A stretch of DNA of 64,000 nucleotides from the NCBI RefSeq assembly GCF_005281835.1, contig NZ_RZIS01000001.1:248001-312000 (forward strand). Direction: 5' to 3'. A program made the position numbers and the translations under genes. This document shows positions 63,926 to 64,000 of this stretch, piece after piece. The notes under the pieces are model-generated. The model worked only from the letters and a program-made list of their open reading frames with translations. It was not told the origin of the DNA and did no database searches. The stretch comes from Vibrio profundi. Lineage in GTDB: Bacteria > Pseudomonadota > Gammaproteobacteria > Enterobacterales > Vibrionaceae. Each line of letters starts with the position of its first letter. Within the stretch, counting starts at the first letter, position 1.

Positions 63926-64000
63926 GGTTATACCCTAACTAAATGATAACTGCTCTCAATATACACATTGAGAAAAACAAAGACAAAGCTGTTCTGTTTA

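Overview
The window looks like a core chromosomal segment of a Vibrio species (large chromosome). The evidence is a sodium-type flagellar stator pair very close to PomA/PomB, Vibrio-like FrsA, ProB and GmhB sequences, a GcvB small RNA next to gcvA, and operators of the GalR, TreR, PurR, MetJ, NorR and FliA type. Codon use looks even throughout. I see no transposase, integrase, phage gene, tRNA, rRNA or CRISPR array.

Layout. 1-3113: end of the galactose operon (galT truncated by the window edge, galK, galM). 3228-7430: a LysR regulator divergent from an aldo/keto reductase, galR with its own operator, a CsaA-like tRNA-binding protein and a gamma-glutamylcyclotransferase-like protein. 7537-8900: nnrS behind a sigma-54 promoter and two NorR-type sites. 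9022-14275: a purine deaminase, DUF3622, an AstE-like deacylase, a DUF3332 lipoprotein and pepD. 14579-14939: a probable dual-function small RNA with a 28-codon ORF. 15272-17111: a PurR box, a purine permease and gpt. 17198-22130: frsA, crl, proBA and nrdR. 22159-27852: riboflavin genes (ribD, ribE, ribBX, ribH), then nusB, thiL and pgpA. 28349-31399: dxs-ispA-xseB. 31626-33430: pomAB behind a FliA-type promoter. 33665-38578: thiI, gcvB/gcvA, an alpha/beta hydrolase, ygdD and rlmM. 38666-48317: a secreted nuclease, xni, ppnN, two genes for GGDEF-type proteins (one intact with SGEEF, one degenerate with TPRs), queF, syd and a zinc-ribbon protein. 48529-58026: a trehalose regulon (LamB-like porin, treR, treB, treC with four matching operators) enclosing metNIQ, gmhB and a lysozyme-inhibitor-like lipoprotein. 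58095-60895: a ToxR-like membrane regulator, a lipoprotein of unknown role and a 58-codon gene. 60981-63925: a YitT-type membrane protein, glyA, a duplicated 88-bp non-coding element, and two small conserved proteins.

How it works together. Much of the interest is regulatory. GalR, TreR and GcvA are encoded beside operators that fit them, while PurR, MetJ, NorR, CRP and FliA sites point to regulators encoded elsewhere. The porin lies more than 5 kb from treR but carries the same ATGGGA-N4-TTCCCAT operators, so it is probably the trehalose porin of that system. The least explained parts are the 14.6-14.9 kb small-RNA gene (which may be VcdRP), the ToxR-like/lipoprotein/small-ORF module with a hairpin over its ribosome-binding site, the duplicated element after glyA, and several orphan palindromes.
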